Shown: positions 36,420-44,744 of the stretch, piece by piece
How the letters are laid out: each line of letters begins with the position of its first letter
Numbering within the stretch: the first letter of the stretch is position 1
Assembly: GCA_963696405.1 (NCBI GenBank)
Contig: CAVOJY010000007.1
Coordinates: forward strand, 352,699 to 416,698
Reading direction: 5' to 3'
Length of the DNA: 64,000 bases
Source of the DNA: CAVOJY01 sp963696405
GTDB taxonomy: Bacteria > Chloroflexota > Limnocylindria > Limnocylindrales > CSP1-4
Program-made: the position numbers and the translations under genes
Notes under the pieces: model-generated
What the model was told of the DNA's origin: nothing
What the model saw: the letters and a program-made list of their open reading frames with translations, nothing else
Database searches by the model: none

Positions 36420-37800
36420 GCCGACGCACCTCGCCCGCCCGGAGGTCGCCGAGGCGCAGCGTGCCGATCCGGACCCGGGCAAGGCGGACCACCGGGACGC
36501 CGACCGCCGCGAACATCCTGCGGACCTGCCGCTTCCAGCCCTGGGCGAGGACGACCCGGTACCACGCGGCGTGGCTTGTCCCCGGGCCGAGCGCGGCCAG
36601 GAGCAGGGCCGTCTCGACCGACGTCGCCGCCCGGATCGAGTCGAGCCTCGCAGCGCCCTCCTCGAGGTCGACGCCCTCGAGGAGCCGGGCTGCCTGGGCC
36701 GGGGCGAGGATGCCAGCGAGCCCCACGGCATACTCGCGCTCGACGCCGTACCTGGGGTGGGCGACCCGCTGGGCGAACGCCCCGTCGTTCGTGACCAGGA
36801 TGAGCCCCTCCGAGTCGCGGTCGAGGCGGCCGACCGGGTAGAGGCGGCCCGCCGCGGCCAGCATCGTGGGCGGCACCAGGTCCAGGACGGTCCTCTCGGC
36901 GTGACGGTCGGCGACGGTGGACGTCACACCCGCCGGCTTGCAGAGGACGAGGTGCACAAGGGTCGACGGCCCCCCCACGGGCCGGCCGTCGAGCTCGATG
37001 CGCTGTCGCGCCGGGTCCACCCGCGAGCCGAGGGTCGCGGTGACGCCGTCGACCGCCACCCGGCCGTCGGCGATGAGGGCCTCGGCTGCGCGCCTGGAGG
37101 CGACGCCCGCGTCCGCGAGGGCCTTCTGGAGCCGGACCTCGGGCACGCTACCCGTCGCCGGCGGCGCGGCGGCGTCGGCGACGGCAGCGTCCCCGGCGCC
37201 TGCAGCGGCGAGCCGTTCGGCGACCTCCGCTTCGATCACGGGCAGGTCGTCCAGCGACGTGAGGCCGAAGCGCTCGAGGAACTCGAAGCTCGTGCCGTAG
37301 AGGATGGGCCGGCCGGGCGTGTCGCCGCGCCCGAGCTCGACCACGAGCCGCCGCTGGACCAGCGAGCGGAGGACGTAGTCGGAGTCCACGCCCCGGATGC
37401 GCTCGACCACGGCCCGCGTGGCGGGCTGCCGGTATGCGACGATGGCGAGGGTCTCGAGGGAGGCCGGCGAGAGCCGCAGGCCTTCGGCGCCGACCCAGCG
37501 GGCGATCAGCGACCCGGCCTCGGGCGCGGTGGCGAGGGCGACGTACTCGCCGGAGCGAAGGAGCCGGATGCCGCGGTCCACCAGGTCCACTTCGAGATCG
37601 CCCAAGAGGTCGTCCACCTGGTCCTGGTCGACACCCGCGAGGGCCGCGATCTCCCGTCGGGTGAGCGGGCGCTCGGCGACGAAGAGAAGCGCCTCGAGCT
37701 GCACCGCGGTCAGCTCCGCAGGAGTGACCGGCGGCTCGGGTACCTCCAGGGGCCCGCCGTTCGCCGGGGCTGTCGGATCGGGTTCGGCGGGGTTCGTCAC
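36370..37800 (-). CDS. scpB: ScpB-RluB fusion: condensin kleisin partner plus rRNA pseudouridine synthase
   Basis: A 476-residue two-domain protein. Residues ~30-195 are ScpB, the winged-helix partner of ScpA/SMC in chromosome condensation (VQLEALLFVAERPLTRREIA, LSPASLETLAIVAYRQPATRA, YVLRSLVQRRLV, GRPILYGTSFEFLERFGL). Residues ~222-470 are an RsuA/RluB-type pseudouridine synthase. That part has an S4 domain (RLQKALADAGVASRRAAEALI), the catalytic GRLDRDSEGL with Asp327, and the final QGWKRQVRRMFAAVG. No stop or start separates them; only an Ala-rich linker does. ScpB and RluB are adjacent separate genes in many bacteria, so this is a fusion of neighbours. The start overlaps scpA's stop (ATGA). 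Confidence 0.93.
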   Translation of the reverse strand: MTNPAEPDPTAPANGGPLEVPEPPVTPAELTAVQLEALLFVAERPLTRREIAALAGVDQDQVDDLLGDLEVDLVDRGIRLLRSGEYVALATAPEAGSLIARWVGAEGLRLSPASLETLAIVAYRQPATRAVVERIRGVDSDYVLRSLVQRRLVVELGRGDTPGRPILYGTSFEFLERFGLTSLDDLPVIEAEVAERLAAAGAGDAAVADAAAPPATGSVPEVRLQKALADAGVASRRAAEALIADGRVAVDGVTATLGSRVDPARQRIELDGRPVGGPSTLVHLVLCKPAGVTSTVADRHAERTVLDLVPPTMLAAAGRLYPVGRLDRDSEGLILVTNDGAFAQRVAHPRYGVEREYAVGLAGILAPAQAARLLEGVDLEEGAARLDSIRAATSVETALLLAALGPGTSHAAWYRVVLAQGWKRQVRRMFAAVGVPVVRLARVRIGTLRLGDLRAGEVRRLTPAEVRRLRGVAPRP

Positions 37801-38591
37801 GTGGATCCTCCGGTGGGGAGCGCCCGGCAGCGTATCGGCCCCCAGGGTTTCCGCTGGTCGACGATGATCTCCCGCTGTTTCACGAGCTCGAGCATGGCCA
37901 GGAACGTGACGACGACGAAGACCCGGTCGCGGCTGCCGGCAACGAGGTCCTGGAGCACCACGACCGGCGCGGCCCGCAGAGCCTCCCGGATCGCTGCCGC
38001 CCGCTCGGCGAGCGTGATCGAGCGCCGAACGATTCCCGGCGGCTCCTCCGCCGGTGGCACGATCTGCGCCAGCCCTGTGAGCGCGGCCGCGAGCTCGGCC
38101 GGGTCGAGATGCTCGTCGCGCGCCGGGCGGGCGCCCGCGAGGCCGGTGGCCAGCGCCGTCCCCGGCTCGCGGCGGAAGAGGCGCGGGCCGTCGAGCCGCG
38201 ACGCGAACCAGGCGCCCGCGTCTCGGAACACGCGGTAGAGGAGCAGCCGGCGGCGCAGGTCGGCCTCCGGGTCGCCGAGCTGGTCGACCCCCTCCCCTTC
38301 ATCGACCACCGGAGGGGCTGGGAGCATGGCCCGTGACTTGATCAGGATGAGCTGGGCGGCGACGGCCACGAACGCGCTGAGGTGCGGGAGGGGCGGACCC
38401 TCGAGCGTCCCCAGCGCCTCCAGGTACGCCCCCGCGAGCGCGCCGAGGGGGACCGTGAAGATGTCCAGCCGGCGCTGCTCGATGAGCGCGAGGAGGAGGC
38501 CCAGCGGGCCGTCGAATGCCGGGAAGTGGACGAGGGTCGCCGTCTCGGGGCGCCGGCCGTCGGTGAACGTGACCGCGGGCATCGCCATCAC
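37797..38591 (-). CDS. scpA: Segregation and condensation protein A (kleisin)
   Basis: The kleisin subunit that closes the SMC ring in bacterial chromosome segregation. The 264-residue protein begins the family block at ATLVHFPAFDGPLGLLLALIEQRRLDIFTVPLGALAGAYLEAL (SMC-binding helices). It continues with LSAFVAVAAQLILIKSRAMLP, a variable acidic middle (VVDEGEGVDQLGDPEAD), and the C-terminal winged helix with VVVTFLAMLELVKQREIIVDQ. The gene overlaps both neighbours by 4 bases (ATGA with the HD gene upstream and scpB downstream), so the three are translated together. Confidence 0.93.
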   Translation of the reverse strand: MMAMPAVTFTDGRRPETATLVHFPAFDGPLGLLLALIEQRRLDIFTVPLGALAGAYLEALGTLEGPPLPHLSAFVAVAAQLILIKSRAMLPAPPVVDEGEGVDQLGDPEADLRRRLLLYRVFRDAGAWFASRLDGPRLFRREPGTALATGLAGARPARDEHLDPAELAAALTGLAQIVPPAEEPPGIVRRSITLAERAAAIREALRAAPVVVLQDLVAGSRDRVFVVVTFLAMLELVKQREIIVDQRKPWGPIRCRALPTGGST

Positions 38592-39079
38592 GAGGCCTCG
38601 TCGGCGCGGCGGAGTGCCTCGCCCTCCGCGTCGCCGGGCGACGCCTGGAGGAGGATCAGCTCGGCCGTCCGTTCGGAGCAGCCCGCCGACCGTGCCAGCT
38701 CGGCGGATACCTCCGCGTGCCGGTCCATCCGCTCGAGCGCGGGCGAGAACCCGGGCAGCATCGCCACGGCTCCGCGGACACGCCGGCCGTACCGCTCGCC
38801 GAGCGACCAGCCCACGCGGTGCCAGAGTCCCGTCGACCTGCCCTTGCCGGCGTCGTGGAGAAGCCCCGCGAGGAGCAGGTCCGGGTCGGTCGCGCCATCG
38901 CCCTGCAACCGCGTCACCACATCGAGGCCGTGGCGCTGATCGGCTCGGTGCATCGAGACGAACAGGCGCGCCTGCGCGGGCGTCAGCCAGGTCTCCAGCT
39001 GGAGCCGTTCGTCAGCCGCCACCGTCCCTCCGAGGTACCTGCCGAACTGGCGGACCTTAGACGCCCACCAGGAAGCCAT
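38588..39079 (-). CDS. HD-domain protein, predicted phosphohydrolase
   Basis: A 163-residue single HD domain. The metal-binding pattern is readable as His50 (DQRHGLDV), His75-Asp76 (GLLHDAGKG) and a later His121 (MDRHAEVS). The C-terminal Asp may be in RADEA. The helical run QLETWLTPAQARLFVSMHRADQRH opens the domain. Substrate specificity (nucleotides or others) is unknown. Stand-alone genes like this next to scpA/scpB are seen in related high-GC Chloroflexota-like genomes, but that is recollection and was not checked. It overlaps the M50 gene upstream by 23 bases and scpA downstream by 4. Confidence 0.8.
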   Translation of the reverse strand: MASWWASKVRQFGRYLGGTVAADERLQLETWLTPAQARLFVSMHRADQRHGLDVVTRLQGDGATDPDLLLAGLLHDAGKGRSTGLWHRVGWSLGERYGRRVRGAVAMLPGFSPALERMDRHAEVSAELARSAGCSERTAELILLQASPGDAEGEALRRADEAS

Positions 39080-39686
39080 AGATGCTCGATGCGATGGGGA
39101 TCAGGAACTGCCCGCCCAGGAGGAACACGACCAGGATGAGGACGAAGCCGTACTGCTCGTACCGCCTCAGCTGATAGGCCGTCCGCGCGTCAAGGTAGCC
39201 GGTGAGGACCTTGTACCCGTCCAGCGGCGGGACCGGGAGGAGGTTGAAGATGAAGAGGAAGATGTTGAAGTAGACGAGGTTGACAAGCACGAGCCCCACC
39301 ATCTCCGGCACATTGGTCCCGGCTGCGAGGATGATGCGAATCGGGATCGCGGCGATGGCCGCCATGAGGAGGTTCGACAGCGGCCCCGCAGCGGCCACCC
39401 AGGCCTCGCCCCTCCGTCCACCGCGGAGGTTCACCGGGTTGACGGGAGTTGGCTTCGCCCAGCCGATGATGAACCCGCCGTACAGGGCGCTGGCGACGAG
39501 GATGATCCCGCCGAGAGGGTCGAAGTGCACGATCGGGTTCAGGCTCATCCGGCCCGCGTAGCGCGCGGTGCGATCGCCCAGGCGATCGGCCATGAAGGCG
39601 TGGCTGGCCTCGTGCAGCGGGAATCCTATGAGGAGGAAGATCCCGGCGGCGATGAGCGCCGGGATGATGTCCTGTTCAAGGCTCAC
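39057..39686 (-). CDS. Site-2 protease family zinc metalloprotease (M50)
   Basis: A compact 209-residue intramembrane protease. The zinc site is H25-E26-x-x-H29 in the first helix (GFPLHEASHAF), and the third ligand Asp156 sits in LPVPPLDGYKVL. Other features are RMSLNPIVHFDPLGG, GWAKPTPVNPVNL (the family's PV.P. loop) and AAAGPLSNLL. It has about six hydrophobic segments and no PDZ domain, as in the minimal Rv2869c-unlike 'site-2 protease family' group. The substrate is unknown. It is encoded between the PH/SHOCT gene and the HD/scp genes on the same strand. Confidence 0.9.
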   Translation of the reverse strand: MSLEQDIIPALIAAGIFLLIGFPLHEASHAFMADRLGDRTARYAGRMSLNPIVHFDPLGGIILVASALYGGFIIGWAKPTPVNPVNLRGGRRGEAWVAAAGPLSNLLMAAIAAIPIRIILAAGTNVPEMVGLVLVNLVYFNIFLFIFNLLPVPPLDGYKVLTGYLDARTAYQLRRYEQYGFVLILVVFLLGGQFLIPIASSIYGFLVGV

Positions 39687-39733
39687 GCGGTCTCCGGGAT
39701 ACGTGGTGGGACGTCACAGGCGGACACGGGCGG

Positions 39734-40474
39734 CTAGAGGCGCTTCAGCAGCTCGGCCTTCTTGGCCTCGTACTCCTCCGGCGTGATCGCGCCGCGGTCG
39801 CGCAGGTCGGCCAGCTGGTTGAGCGTCTGGGTAACGGCGGCAGGATCCGCGGACGCGGACACCGGCGCGGGCAGCGGGGCCGAAGGCGCGACGGCCGCCC
39901 CGGCGGCTGACGGAACCGGCTCGGAGGCGCGGAGCGGGGGCGTCGGCCGGTAGGCCAGCTCCTCGTCGAGGAGGTGCTTCTGATCGAGGATGGCGCGCTT
40001 GAACACGGTGGGCTTGTCCAGCATCTTGAAGACATCGATGGCCCGCTCGGCCGCGGTCAGGATGTCGAGATCGCCGTAGTTGAGCACCCGGCCCACGACG
40101 CTCTGGTCGAGCACGGCGTCATTGACCTTCTCCAGGTTGCTGTCCCCGGTCCGCTTGTTGAGGACGCCCTCGACCTTGAGGACCCGGCGGTTCGTGACCA
40201 TGTAGTCCTGGGTCCGCCAGTTCACGATCCGCCAGGCCACCAGGAGGACTCCGATCAGGATGATGATCCCCGAGCCTCCCGACACGATGTTGCCCAGCGA
40301 CCCACTCCAGCCTTCGCCGTTGCCGCGAATCCAGAGGCCAAAGATGAGGAGCACGAGCCCGCCGAGGCCGAACAGCCAGCCAAGGAGCCCGTCCACGAAT
40401 ATGGACAACCAGTGCTTGCGGGTCCGGAGGACGATCACCTCGCCGTCCGACAGTAGCGACTCCACGTAACCCAT
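39734..40474 (-). CDS. Membrane protein with bacterial PH-like domain and C-terminal SHOCT motif
   Basis: A 246-residue protein. The N-terminus MGYVESLLSDGEVIVLRTRKHW leads into two membrane helices (WLSIFVDGLLGWLFGLGGLV and IIILIGVLLVAWRIV). A bacterial PH-like (bPH_2) region follows: YMVTNRRVLKVEGVLNKR, DSNLEKVNDAVLDQSVVGR, GDLDILTAAERAID. After a Pro/Ala linker, the end carries the SHOCT motif, LADLRDRGAITPEEYEAKKAEL. PH-like domains here probably mediate self-assembly or lipid contact, and SHOCT is an oligomerisation motif. ATG 40474 is chosen; the longer frame upstream is a shadow of xerD. Confidence 0.85.
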   Translation of the reverse strand: MGYVESLLSDGEVIVLRTRKHWLSIFVDGLLGWLFGLGGLVLLIFGLWIRGNGEGWSGSLGNIVSGGSGIIILIGVLLVAWRIVNWRTQDYMVTNRRVLKVEGVLNKRTGDSNLEKVNDAVLDQSVVGRVLNYGDLDILTAAERAIDVFKMLDKPTVFKRAILDQKHLLDEELAYRPTPPLRASEPVPSAAGAAVAPSAPLPAPVSASADPAAVTQTLNQLADLRDRGAITPEEYEAKKAELLKRL

Positions 40475-40494
40475 CGAACCCGACCTCCCTCTTC

Positions 40495-41496
40495 CTACGC
40501 CCGCGGGTGGGCCCGGGCGTACACCTGCCTGATGCGCTCCCCCGTCACGTGGGTATACAGCTGCGTCGTGCTGATGCTCGCATGCCCGAGCAACTCCTGC
40601 ACGACGCGCAGATCGGCACCGCCCTCGAGGAGGTGGGTAGCGAAGCTGTGACGCAACGTGTGCGGCGTGACGTGCTGCGCGAGCCCCGCGGCCCCGGCGG
40701 CCCTCTGCATCACCCGCCAGGCCCCCATCCGGCCGAGGCGGCGGCCTCCCGGCGTCAGGAAGAGCGGGCCTCCCCGCGGCAGCTCCCCTGTCCGCGACAT
40801 CCGCGAGGCGCGCCGCAGCCATGCTGGGCGAACGTCGTCCAGGTACGTCCGCAGCGCCTCGACCGCGGGGATCCCGATCGGCACCATGCGCTCGCGGTCG
40901 CCCTTCCCGATGACACGCACGAAGCTGCCCTCGAGCGAGAGGTCCTCGCGGTCGAGCCGCAACGCCTCGCCGACCCGCAGGCCCGCCGCGTACAGCAGCT
41001 CGAGCAGCGCCCGGTCCCGGATCGCGGTTGCGCCCCTGCGGGTAGCGGGACCGAAGCCCTCGGCGCCGACGATCTCGAGCAGGCGCTCCACCTCTCCGGC
41101 GTCGAGGGTGTCCGGCAGGCGCCGGGCCTCGCGGGGAAGCATGAGCGACCCGGCCACGTCCCTGTCGATCAGACCGTCGGAGTAGGCGAACCGGTAGAAC
41201 GCGCGGATCGAGGCCGCTTTCCGGCGGTGGGTCGACGAGCGCACCGAGCGGGGTGGAGCGGTGAGCGCGGCCAGGTAGCGAACCGCCGGCTCGGCGCTGC
41301 CACGCCAGCCGTCGATGCCGGGAGTACTCCGGGCGAAGTCCCGGAGATCGGACGCGTAGGCCGCGAGGGTCAGCGGTGCGAGCCCGCGCTCAACCCGCAG
41401 GTAGAGGAGGTACGCGTCGATCGCGCGGTGGAGATCGTCGGGACCGGCCGCTGCCTGCGGACCGGGCGCCCGGTCCGGGCCGGGTATATCGCTCAT
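40495..41496 (-). CDS. xerD: Tyrosine recombinase XerC/XerD
   Basis: A 333-residue site-specific recombinase that resolves chromosome dimers. The N-terminal SAM-like DNA-binding part is AIDAYLLYLRVERGLAPLTLAAYASDL. The catalytic set is complete: R174 (AGLRVGEAL), K198 (VIGKGDRER), H279-x-x-R282 (HTLRHSF), H305 (LLGHASIS) and nucleophile Y314 (TTQLYTHV). The length is normal to slightly long, with an insertion around RRASRMSRTGELPRGG before the catalytic HTLRH. Its location after recN in a housekeeping block argues for the core Xer enzyme rather than a phage integrase. It overlaps the recN stop as ATGA. XerC versus XerD cannot be separated by eye. Confidence 0.92.
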   Translation of the reverse strand: MSDIPGPDRAPGPQAAAGPDDLHRAIDAYLLYLRVERGLAPLTLAAYASDLRDFARSTPGIDGWRGSAEPAVRYLAALTAPPRSVRSSTHRRKAASIRAFYRFAYSDGLIDRDVAGSLMLPREARRLPDTLDAGEVERLLEIVGAEGFGPATRRGATAIRDRALLELLYAAGLRVGEALRLDREDLSLEGSFVRVIGKGDRERMVPIGIPAVEALRTYLDDVRPAWLRRASRMSRTGELPRGGPLFLTPGGRRLGRMGAWRVMQRAAGAAGLAQHVTPHTLRHSFATHLLEGGADLRVVQELLGHASISTTQLYTHVTGERIRQVYARAHPRA

Positions 41497-43136
41497 GCGG
41501 GGCCGCCGCTTCCCGTGACGCTCGCTGCACGCGCCAGCAGCTCGCGGGCGGCCGCCAGGGACGCCGCGCTCCCCCCGCGACTGCCGAGCATCGCCGCCAG
41601 CTCGCGCAGCCGCTCCTCGCCCTCCAGGTGGGTCACCTCGGTCACCGTGCGACCGTCGCGCTCGCGCTTGGTGATGCCGTAGTGGGCGTCGGCGTACGAG
41701 GCGATCTGCGGCAGGTGCGTCACGCAGAGCACCTGGTGCGTGCGAGCGAGCCGCCAGAGGCTCCGGCCCACCGGGTCCGCGGAGCGCCCGCCGATCCCCG
41801 CGTCGATCTCGTCGAACACGAGCGTCGGGGTGGCATCCGCCGCGGCCAGGACGCGCTTCACGGCCAGGGAGACCCGCGACAGCTCACCGCCGGAGGCGAT
41901 CTTCGCGAGCGGCAACGGCGGTTCGCCCGGGTTCGGCGCGATGACGAACGACACCGTGTCGGCCCCTGCCGCTTCGAGCGCGGATGCGACGACCCCGACG
42001 CCGAACCGCGCGGCGGACATGCCGAGTTCCTCGAGCGCGGCCCCGACGGCCTCCTCGAGCCCGCCGGCCGCGCTGCGCCGCGCGGCGCTCAGGGCCGCCG
42101 CCGCATCGCGAGCGGCCGCCTCGAGCCCGGGGTCCAGCGCCGCCCGGGCCCCCCGCTCGTTCTCGAGCCCGCGCAGCCGCCCGGCCTCCGCTCGGGCACG
42201 CTCACCGTGCGCGAGGATGGCGGCCTCGCCGGAGCCGTACTTGCGCTCAAGCGCGTAGATCCGGCCGAGCCGCTCCTCCAGCCGGGCGACCGTGGCCGGG
42301 TCCCGGTCCACCGCCTCCTCCAGGCGGCGCAGGTCGGCGAGCGCGTCGTCCAGCTCCGCGGTCAGCCCCTCGAGACGGGGCGCAAGGCCCCCGAAACGGC
42401 CGTCGAGGCGGGCCAGCTCCTCTGCCTCCCGGGCGCCGCGCGCAAGCGCCTCCCGCGCCCCGGTCCCCTCCCCCGCCAGGCGCACCCGAAGCTGCTCGGC
42501 CAGGCGGCCGGCCTGCTCCGCCCCCGCGGCGCCCGCCAGGCGGGCGCGGATCTCCTCGGCCTCGCCGGGCTGCAGCGCGGCGGCCTCGATCTCCCCTGCC
42601 TCGTGGTCGAGCAGCTCGAGCCGCCGCCCGATCTCCCCCGGCTCGGCGGCGATCGCCTCGAGTGCGGCGCGGTTTGCGCGCCACGCAGCCACGGCCGCCG
42701 CAACGGCCTCCCGGAGCGCCCCGTGGCCGCCGTACGCGTCGAGCAGGTCCCGCTGCGCCGACGAGTCGAGCAGCCGCTGCTGCTCGTGCTGGCCGTGGAT
42801 CTCCACGAGCGGGCCGGCCGTCTCCGCGAGGCGAGCGACGGTGACGGTCGCGTCGTCGATCCGGGCGACGCTGCGCCCGTTCACCGCCACGTCCCGGACG
42901 CAGATGAGGGGCTCGGGGACGCGATCGAAGAGGGCCTCCACGCGCGCGGTCGCGGCGCCGGCGCGGACGAGCGAAACATCGGCGCGGCCGCCGAGCACGA
43001 GCGCGAGCGCATCGATGAGGAGCGACTTGCCCGCGCCGGTCTCCCCGGTCAGGACGCTGAGGCCCGGCCGGAACTCGATCCGGACGCGCTCGATGAGGGC
43101 AAGATCCGTGACCGTCAGCTCCAGGAGGCCCGTCAC
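41493..43136 (-). CDS. recN: DNA repair protein RecN
   Basis: An SMC-like ATPase acting early in double-strand break repair, 547 residues. Walker A is GETGAGKS at 31-38, followed by SLLIDALALVLGGRA. VEIHGQHEQQRLLD is the family Q-loop region. The middle is a long Ala/Glu/Arg-rich coiled coil. Near the end come KIASGGELSRVSLAVKRVL (ABC signature), PTLVFDEIDAGIGG (Walker B) and VLCVTHLPQIASYADAHYGI. The start is GTG 43136, in a GTGA overlap with nadK's stop. The continuous open frame upstream of this GTG is a shadow of nadK. Confidence 0.95.
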   Translation of the reverse strand: MTGLLELTVTDLALIERVRIEFRPGLSVLTGETGAGKSLLIDALALVLGGRADVSLVRAGAATARVEALFDRVPEPLICVRDVAVNGRSVARIDDATVTVARLAETAGPLVEIHGQHEQQRLLDSSAQRDLLDAYGGHGALREAVAAAVAAWRANRAALEAIAAEPGEIGRRLELLDHEAGEIEAAALQPGEAEEIRARLAGAAGAEQAGRLAEQLRVRLAGEGTGAREALARGAREAEELARLDGRFGGLAPRLEGLTAELDDALADLRRLEEAVDRDPATVARLEERLGRIYALERKYGSGEAAILAHGERARAEAGRLRGLENERGARAALDPGLEAAARDAAAALSAARRSAAGGLEEAVGAALEELGMSAARFGVGVVASALEAAGADTVSFVIAPNPGEPPLPLAKIASGGELSRVSLAVKRVLAAADATPTLVFDEIDAGIGGRSADPVGRSLWRLARTHQVLCVTHLPQIASYADAHYGITKRERDGRTVTEVTHLEGEERLRELAAMLGSRGGSAASLAAARELLARAASVTGSGGPA

Positions 43137-43975
43137 GAGGGCAGCAGCTGGGCCTTCTGGCGGACGAGGTCCCAGAAGGCGAGCGCCCCGCGCGGCTCGA
43201 TGAAACGGATCGGCCGTTCGCGGGCCCGGACCTCGACCACGTCGCCCACGGAGAGGGGGATCTCGATGTGCCCGTCGACGGAGACGAGCACGCTCATCGC
43301 CGCCAGCACTTCGACCCGCACGGTTCGATGCGGGTCCACCACGATCGACCGGATGGCGGTGAGGTACGCCGCCACCGTGGTCACCACCAGGTTGCGCCCG
43401 GTGGGATCGACGATCGGCCCACCCGCGCTGAACGAGTACGCGGTCGAGCCGGTCGGGCTTGCCACGATCACGCCGTCCGCCGTGTACGTCGCGAGGTGCG
43501 ACCCGTCGATGGTCACCCGGAGGCGCACGACGCGGGTCTGGGCGCCGCGGACCACAGAGGCGTCGTTGAGCGCCACGTGACCCCCCGGATCGGGGGCGCC
43601 GCCCGCCCGTACCACGCGGGTCTCCAGCATCATGCGCTCCTCGAGCCCGTAGTCGCCGTCGCGAAGGCACCCCAGCACAACGTCGAGCTGGTTGGCTTCC
43701 GCCTTCGAGAGAAAGCCCACCTTGCCCAGGTTCACGCCGACAATCGGCACGTCCACCTCGGCGACGGCCTGGGCGGCCCGCAGGAACGTTCCATCCCCGC
43801 CGAGGACTACCAGCGACGTCGTGCCGGGCAGACGCGCCACGAGGCCGGCCCGATCGCCGGCGGGCGCGTCCCAGTGCGGCACGCCGGCGGCATCGCACCA
43901 GGCCCCGGCCTGCTCCAGGAGCCGGCCGGACGCCCCGATCGTCGGGTTGTAGGCAAGGCCGATGCGAAGCGTCAT
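43133..43975 (-). CDS. nadK: NAD kinase
   Basis: This enzyme phosphorylates NAD to NADP. In 280 residues it shows LVVLGGDGTFLRAA with the catalytic Asp61, GVNLGKVGFLSKAE, ALNDASVVRG (the NE/D motif), and YTADGVIVASPTGSTAYSFSAGGPI, the TGSTAYSLSAGGP signature. The C-terminus is FWDLVRQKAQLL. ATG 43975 sits at the start of the first Rossmann strand (RIGLAYNP). It is flanked by tlyA 10 bases upstream and recN overlapping downstream; the tlyA-nadK-recN order is a common conserved cluster in Gram-positive-like and Chloroflexota genomes. Confidence 0.95.
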   Translation of the reverse strand: MTLRIGLAYNPTIGASGRLLEQAGAWCDAAGVPHWDAPAGDRAGLVARLPGTTSLVVLGGDGTFLRAAQAVAEVDVPIVGVNLGKVGFLSKAEANQLDVVLGCLRDGDYGLEERMMLETRVVRAGGAPDPGGHVALNDASVVRGAQTRVVRLRVTIDGSHLATYTADGVIVASPTGSTAYSFSAGGPIVDPTGRNLVVTTVAAYLTAIRSIVVDPHRTVRVEVLAAMSVLVSVDGHIEIPLSVGDVVEVRARERPIRFIEPRGALAFWDLVRQKAQLLPS

Positions 43976-43985
43976 GGGTCGGTCC

Positions 43986-44744
43986 TCAGGCGGGGACGAC
44001 AAGGTGAAGGAAGAACTCCCGGTTGCCGGCCGGCCCCAGGAGCGGCGACGGCGCCTCGCCGGCCACGTGCAGCCCGAGGCTCTCGGCAAACGAGCGGACC
44101 CGGTCCAGCACCTCGCGGTGAACGGCCGGGTCGCGGACCACGCCCTTCGCCGCGGCCCGGGGTCCCGCCTCGAACTGCGGCTTCACCAAAGCCACGATCT
44201 CGGCGCCCGGGCCCAGCTGGGCGATGACACCGGCGAGGATCCGGGTGAGGGAGATGAATGACACGTCGATCACGGCCAGCGTCGGGTGCTCCGGCAGGTG
44301 CACGGCTTCGGAGTCGGCGGGGTCGAGGCGGCGTGCGTGCGTGCGCTCCATGGAGACCACCCGGGGATCCCCCCGGAGCGACGCGGCCAGCTGGCCGCGA
44401 CCCACGTCGAGAGCATAGACGCGGGCCGCGCCGCGCTGCAACAGACAGTCGGTGAAGCCGCCCGTCGAGGCACCCACGTCCAGGCACACTCGCCCTTGGG
44501 GATCGACGCCGAACGCGTCGAGCGCCGACGCCAGCTTCTCGCCACCCCGCGACACGTACGGGGCGGCCTCGACAAGCTCGACCGGGACCTCCGGGTCGAC
44601 GAGATCGCCGGGCTTTCGGTCCGTGCGGGCGCCGTCGCCCGCGCCCACGCGCACTCGCCCGGCCAGGAGGAGCGACTGGGCATGTGACCTCGTCGGGGCG
44701 AGCCCCGCGGTCACCACGAGCTGATCGAGGCGGACCTTCCTCAG
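43986..44744 (-). CDS. tlyA: TlyA-type rRNA 2'-O-methyltransferase (probable CTG start)
   Basis: An S4-domain plus FtsJ-like methyltransferase; family members methylate 16S/23S rRNA. The SAM domain shows YVSRGGEKLASALDAFG, CLDVGASTGGFTDCLLQRGA, YALDVGRGQLA, VIDVSFISLT and LVKPQFEAG. With a GTG start at 44720 or 44717 the S4 domain lacks its first strand. Reading further upstream gives L-R-K-V-R-L-D-Q-L-V-V-T-A-G-L, the expected RLD.LLV..GL opening, if translation starts at CTG 44744. That CTG overlaps the dxs stop as CTGA, the same layout as the ATGA/GTGA couplings around it. I therefore place the start at CTG 44744, with moderate certainty. Confidence 0.88.
   Translation of the reverse strand: MRKVRLDQLVVTAGLAPTRSHAQSLLLAGRVRVGAGDGARTDRKPGDLVDPEVPVELVEAAPYVSRGGEKLASALDAFGVDPQGRVCLDVGASTGGFTDCLLQRGAARVYALDVGRGQLAASLRGDPRVVSMERTHARRLDPADSEAVHLPEHPTLAVIDVSFISLTRILAGVIAQLGPGAEIVALVKPQFEAGPRAAAKGVVRDPAVHREVLDRVRSFAESLGLHVAGEAPSPLLGPAGNREFFLHLVVPA

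Noticed and set aside
36217..38238. 673-codon plus-strand open frame
   Set aside because: Antisense shadow of scpA and scpB-rluB, created by high G+C third positions; composition is Arg/Pro/Gly-rich without domains.
41376..43580. 734-codon plus-strand open frame
   Set aside because: Antisense of recN and parts of xerD and nadK, whose complete motifs support the minus strand.
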